Source of the DNA: Theobroma cacao
Lineage: Eukaryota; Streptophyta; Magnoliopsida; Malvales; Malvaceae
Direction of reading: 5' to 3'
NCBI RefSeq assembly: GCF_000208745.1
Contig: NC_030850.1
Span: forward strand, 37,221,434 to 37,285,433
DNA: 64,000 nucleotides
The translations under genes and the position numbers were made by a program. Position 1 is the first letter of the stretch; each line of letters opens with the position of its first letter. The notes under the pieces were generated by a model that worked only from the letters and a program-made list of their open reading frames with translations, did not search any database and was not told where the DNA came from. Shown here in pieces: positions 60,919 through 64,000 of this stretch.

Positions 60919-62240
60919 AGGGGTTTAGTCTGATGTTTCTTGGTTTATGATGGTTGCGGGACAAAGTTAGAACGAGAGGAAGAAAGTTAGAACAAAAGGA
61001 AGCTTACTGGTCAGAGAAATGCTACGGAGAAAAGAGTCCAACACGAAGATTTGGAGACTTGGCTTTACATTCAAAACTTTGAATTTGTATATATATAGAC
61101 ATTCGGTGTATATAGAAGGTAAAACATATATTAAAATTGTCCCTAGACAGGTGTGGTAATGACACTTGTCCAGGGATATAAACGTCTTTTGCTTTGACTC
61201 CAAACCATGCATATGGAGCCCTAGAGGGCTCCACTGTGACCTTAACTGATTTAGAACCCATACATTGTTAACAGTTAACATCTACACAAAAAACTAAAAC
61301 TATCGCACACTCTAACTTTGATTGATGGGTTTATATTTGATCTACAATATATAATTTTTATATATTGTCAATTAAAAATGTGATTATGGGTTGGCTCAGC
61401 CTAACTCGGTCCAAAACATTATTAGTTGAAAAAATATGAGTTGGGTCAGGATAATTTATTTTTGACATGGATCATCAAAATTTTAATCCAATCCATCTCT
61501 TGCCAGCCCATGGATCAGGTTGAGCCAGACCACTTCTTCTTTTCAAAACAAATATTTATTTTCACAATTCTATTTAACAAATTTCATATTAATAAAATTA
61601 TTCTATAATTTAATCTATAAATTGAATAATAAAAAGAAAGAGAAGGCTTGTGAATATATTTATAGTGATTTTTTTTAGTGTTTGTTAGAGTTCATCAATA
61701 AGTAATGCTAGTAGATTTGTTTAATTTTCAAAAAAATAAATTGAATAATAAAAACATATTATAAACAAATAAATTACACAAAATATAAATAAACAAATAA
61801 ATTACACAAAATATAAATAAACAAATAAGTTACATTAAACATAAATAAAGTTTCAATTTTTAACATAAACTACAGTCCCATAAACATAAATATATAACCA
61901 AATAAATAGAAACTTCAAGACTCATTTATGTTTTCCTCAATCTTTATCTTCAAGTAAAACATTTGAATCTTATTTGGACAGTAATGATGTCTCAATGTTT
62001 GAATCATTATCATCTAATATTCATAGTAATTAAAATTATTAATTTGATAAGAAAATATTAAAATATATAAAATAATCAATACTATTGATAACTAAATTAT
62101 TACTTTTATATAACTAAATATTTAAAATTATTAAATTAACTAATCAGATGGGTTGACCTATTTAGACTCAATTTATCTCTCTTTTAACTCCTTACCCTTC
62201 TCTTTACTTATTCTTCTTTCTTTTTAACAACAATAGTCAA
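60919..62240. other. Intergenic DNA between the TIR unit and the hAT element
   Basis: AT-rich. Minus-strand frames at 60967-61281 match nothing I know. Three units of a 28-bp repeat (aaacaaataaattacac core) start at 61763, 61791 and 61819. Confidence 0.4.
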
Positions 62241-64000
62241 TAGGGCTGTGTAAACGGTTAGTTCGGTTAATTTGGTTACTAGATATTCAGTAACCGAACT
62301 AACCAAACTCCTATATAAAACTAACCAAAACCGAACCGAAGTAAATAACTAACCGAGCTAACCGACACTGAACTAACTCAGTTAGTTCGGTTCGGTTATC
62401 GAAAATCGAACTTAATAATTTTTTTTTGTTTGTATACAAATATCAATCCACCAATGATTTTAACACCCCCTTTACCTCTCTCCCGTAGATAAAAACATAG
62501 ATAAATAATTAAAAACATAGATAAAAACAACAATAAATAGTTTTTGAGCAAATAACAACAAATTATTAACAGTATTTAACTAGATAAAAACAACAATAAA
62601 GTCTTCAACAACAGATGGGTGTTCAGATGGAAGAAAAGATGCAAGAGACAAGGGTGGTGCAACAAAGGGAAGTGCAATGGCAGGCGCTTGGGATTGATTT
62701 TCAGCAGCAGCCAGCAGACACATTACTAACATTTGCACCATAAGCACTCATTTCAAAAGTAAAAACCAATACATGCTCCAACAGCACCCCCATATTCTCT
62801 TCTGAATGTCACAAAAATTTTAAATAAATGAATATCTCTTCTCTTCTTAATCATAGGTTCTATTTAAATAAAACAAATCATCATATTTTGATAAAATTAA
62901 TAGGCTATTACATGGAAGAATACATGTATGCAAACAAAATAATACAGCAATAATAAATTAGAATTCCAAAACTAGATATATGTTGTTGTTTTCTTCCCTA
63001 ATTCTATGGTCGATATATATAGAAGGCTTGTGCTTAAGTGTGGCAAGGGAATTAGAATCGTTGAGCAGAAGGTGATAAGTGGATGGTGGAAGACTAGAAG
63101 TTGAAGACCAGAAATGGAATAACTAACCTAGACAGCAATGTAACTTCAAGTCTTATTCTTTTACAGAATCAAATGCTTTGCTTAGAATATTTTTGGGTTG
63201 ATATTACTAGTAGTTTAGTATACATAGCATCCTCATAACTCAATTCTATGCAAGAATATAAAGATTATAATTTGTAAAGGAATAATTAGGTTAATATCAA
63301 GATGAAGCAATTGACAAAAACAAAAAGCACGCATACAAAATTTTCAAGAATAAAGACTAAACATTACTACCAGAAATAGAAAAATGAAAACTAAACAAAT
63401 TATCATCAATAAAGACTAAACTTTTTCAAGAATAAGATAATATAAAATTGTTGATTTGATAAATATTTAAGAGTATATTTATCAAGTACTAAACATTACT
63501 TGATTACCTTAAAGATTATCAAATACATTGTCCACTATAATCTTTAACAACTTTACAATACATAAACAAGAAAGTAAGAAATAAAGCAATAACATATTAA
63601 CAATTGAAACAGCAAAAATGAAATGATGATATAAATAAAATACTTACCTTCATCAACTTTCTCAAGCATTGCCAAATCATTCTCAGTGTCATAAAGATAA
63701 TAGGAAGGTCCACGTTGCCAATATTGAGCACAACTAAGAGCTTGCATCATCTTAGGCATTAAAGAACTCTTATATGCATCAAGCACACGACCATCAGTGC
63801 TAAAAGCTGATTCTAAAGCAATTGTGGATGAAAGAATCGCTAATACATCACGAGCTAGTAGGGCAAGAGTAAAATACCTATGACTATTGAGTTTTCACCA
63901 CATGAGAACATCAAAGTCATCACTATCGGTTGCATTAGGCTCATTTAAACTCAAATACTTCTCCAATTTCCATTTATCCTCTTCCCTACCAATTGCAATC
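62241..64000 (-). mobile_element. hAT-family DNA transposon, partial (runs off the right edge)
   Basis: The left border near 62241 reads TAGGGCTGTGTAAACGG, typical of a hAT terminal repeat. It is followed by many short inverted subterminal motifs (ggttagttcggtt and aaccgaactaacc) at about 62255-62400, as usual in hAT elements. The transposase is on the minus strand, so this is the element's 3' end. The 5' end, other terminal repeat and 8-bp duplication lie beyond the window. Confidence 0.75.
63652..64000 (-). pseudogene. hAT transposase C-terminal (dimerisation) region with internal stop
   Basis: The minus-strand frame reads EEDKWKLEKYLSLNE, DDFDVLMW, TGA, KLNSHRYFTLALLARDVLAI and then SSTIALESAFSTDGRVLDAY. 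This is the C-terminal dimerisation region of Ac/RICESLEEPER-type transposases, where the usual text is WWK, RYP, MARD and ESAFSTGGRVLD. The TGA at 63895-63897 stands where the second Trp of WWK is expected. A GTAAGT donor follows the frame at about 63650. The N-terminal part, including the BED finger, is outside the window. In this copy the frame is broken. Confidence 0.85.

Noticed and set aside
60967..61281. Minus-strand frame of 104 codons
   Set aside because: Two overlapping frames, neither like a known protein, and no splice structure.

Overview
The window is nuclear DNA from a flowering plant. The genes have short exons with GT-AG introns, the intergenic DNA is AT-rich and full of plant transposons, and the proteins are typical eudicot forms. 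A woody rosid would fit, but I cannot name a species. It is draft assembly: there are two N gaps (about 1903-2860 and 8520-9168), each entered through a (TA)n run, and one isolated N near 16598.

Layout. (1) 475-5487, minus: a GH1 beta-glucosidase gene, broken by a Copia retrotransposon and a gap, with one lost splice acceptor. (2) 5.6-12.7 kb: repeats nested three deep (an inverted-repeat element holding a TRIM-like element, which holds a 3.08-kb solo LTR). (3) 13066-15166, minus: a BCD1-type box C/D snoRNA assembly protein with an HIT zinc finger. (4) 17565-20777, plus: a NAK/AAK1-type protein kinase. (5) 21.5-22.2 kb: a MITE. (6) 23.4-24.3 kb: a decayed MYB-CC (PHR1-like) fragment. (7) 25782-30322, plus: an EMSY-like ENT/Agenet histone reader. 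(8) 32104-35658, minus: NTAN1, N-terminal asparagine amidohydrolase, with an apparent frameshift in exon 1. (9) 36116-39830, plus: a plant LIN37-like subunit of the MuvB/DREAM complex, divergent from NTAN1. (10) 40778-43725: a 2.95-kb solo LTR. (11) 43991-45012, plus, and 45782-46929, minus: two small convergent genes of unknown function. (12) 47881-54852, minus: mitochondrial citrate synthase, 19 exons, with a perfect 114-bp triplication in one intron. (13) 55349-60915: a TTA-flanked, TIR-bounded unit that contains a second solo LTR of the 40.8-kb family and a possible small two-exon ORF. (14) From 62241 to the right edge: a hAT transposon, one end and the transposase C-terminus visible, the latter with an internal stop.

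The genes are unrelated housekeeping and regulatory loci, not a cluster or pathway. I found no convincing new biological system. The strongest observations are the retrotransposon nesting with exact target-site duplications, the damaged beta-glucosidase, the NTAN1 frameshift, non-canonical or alternative splice sites, and the 55-61 kb composite element.

Exon coordinates were joined by eye. Reading phase adds up in every multi-exon gene given as complete except NTAN1, where exon 1 does not fit.
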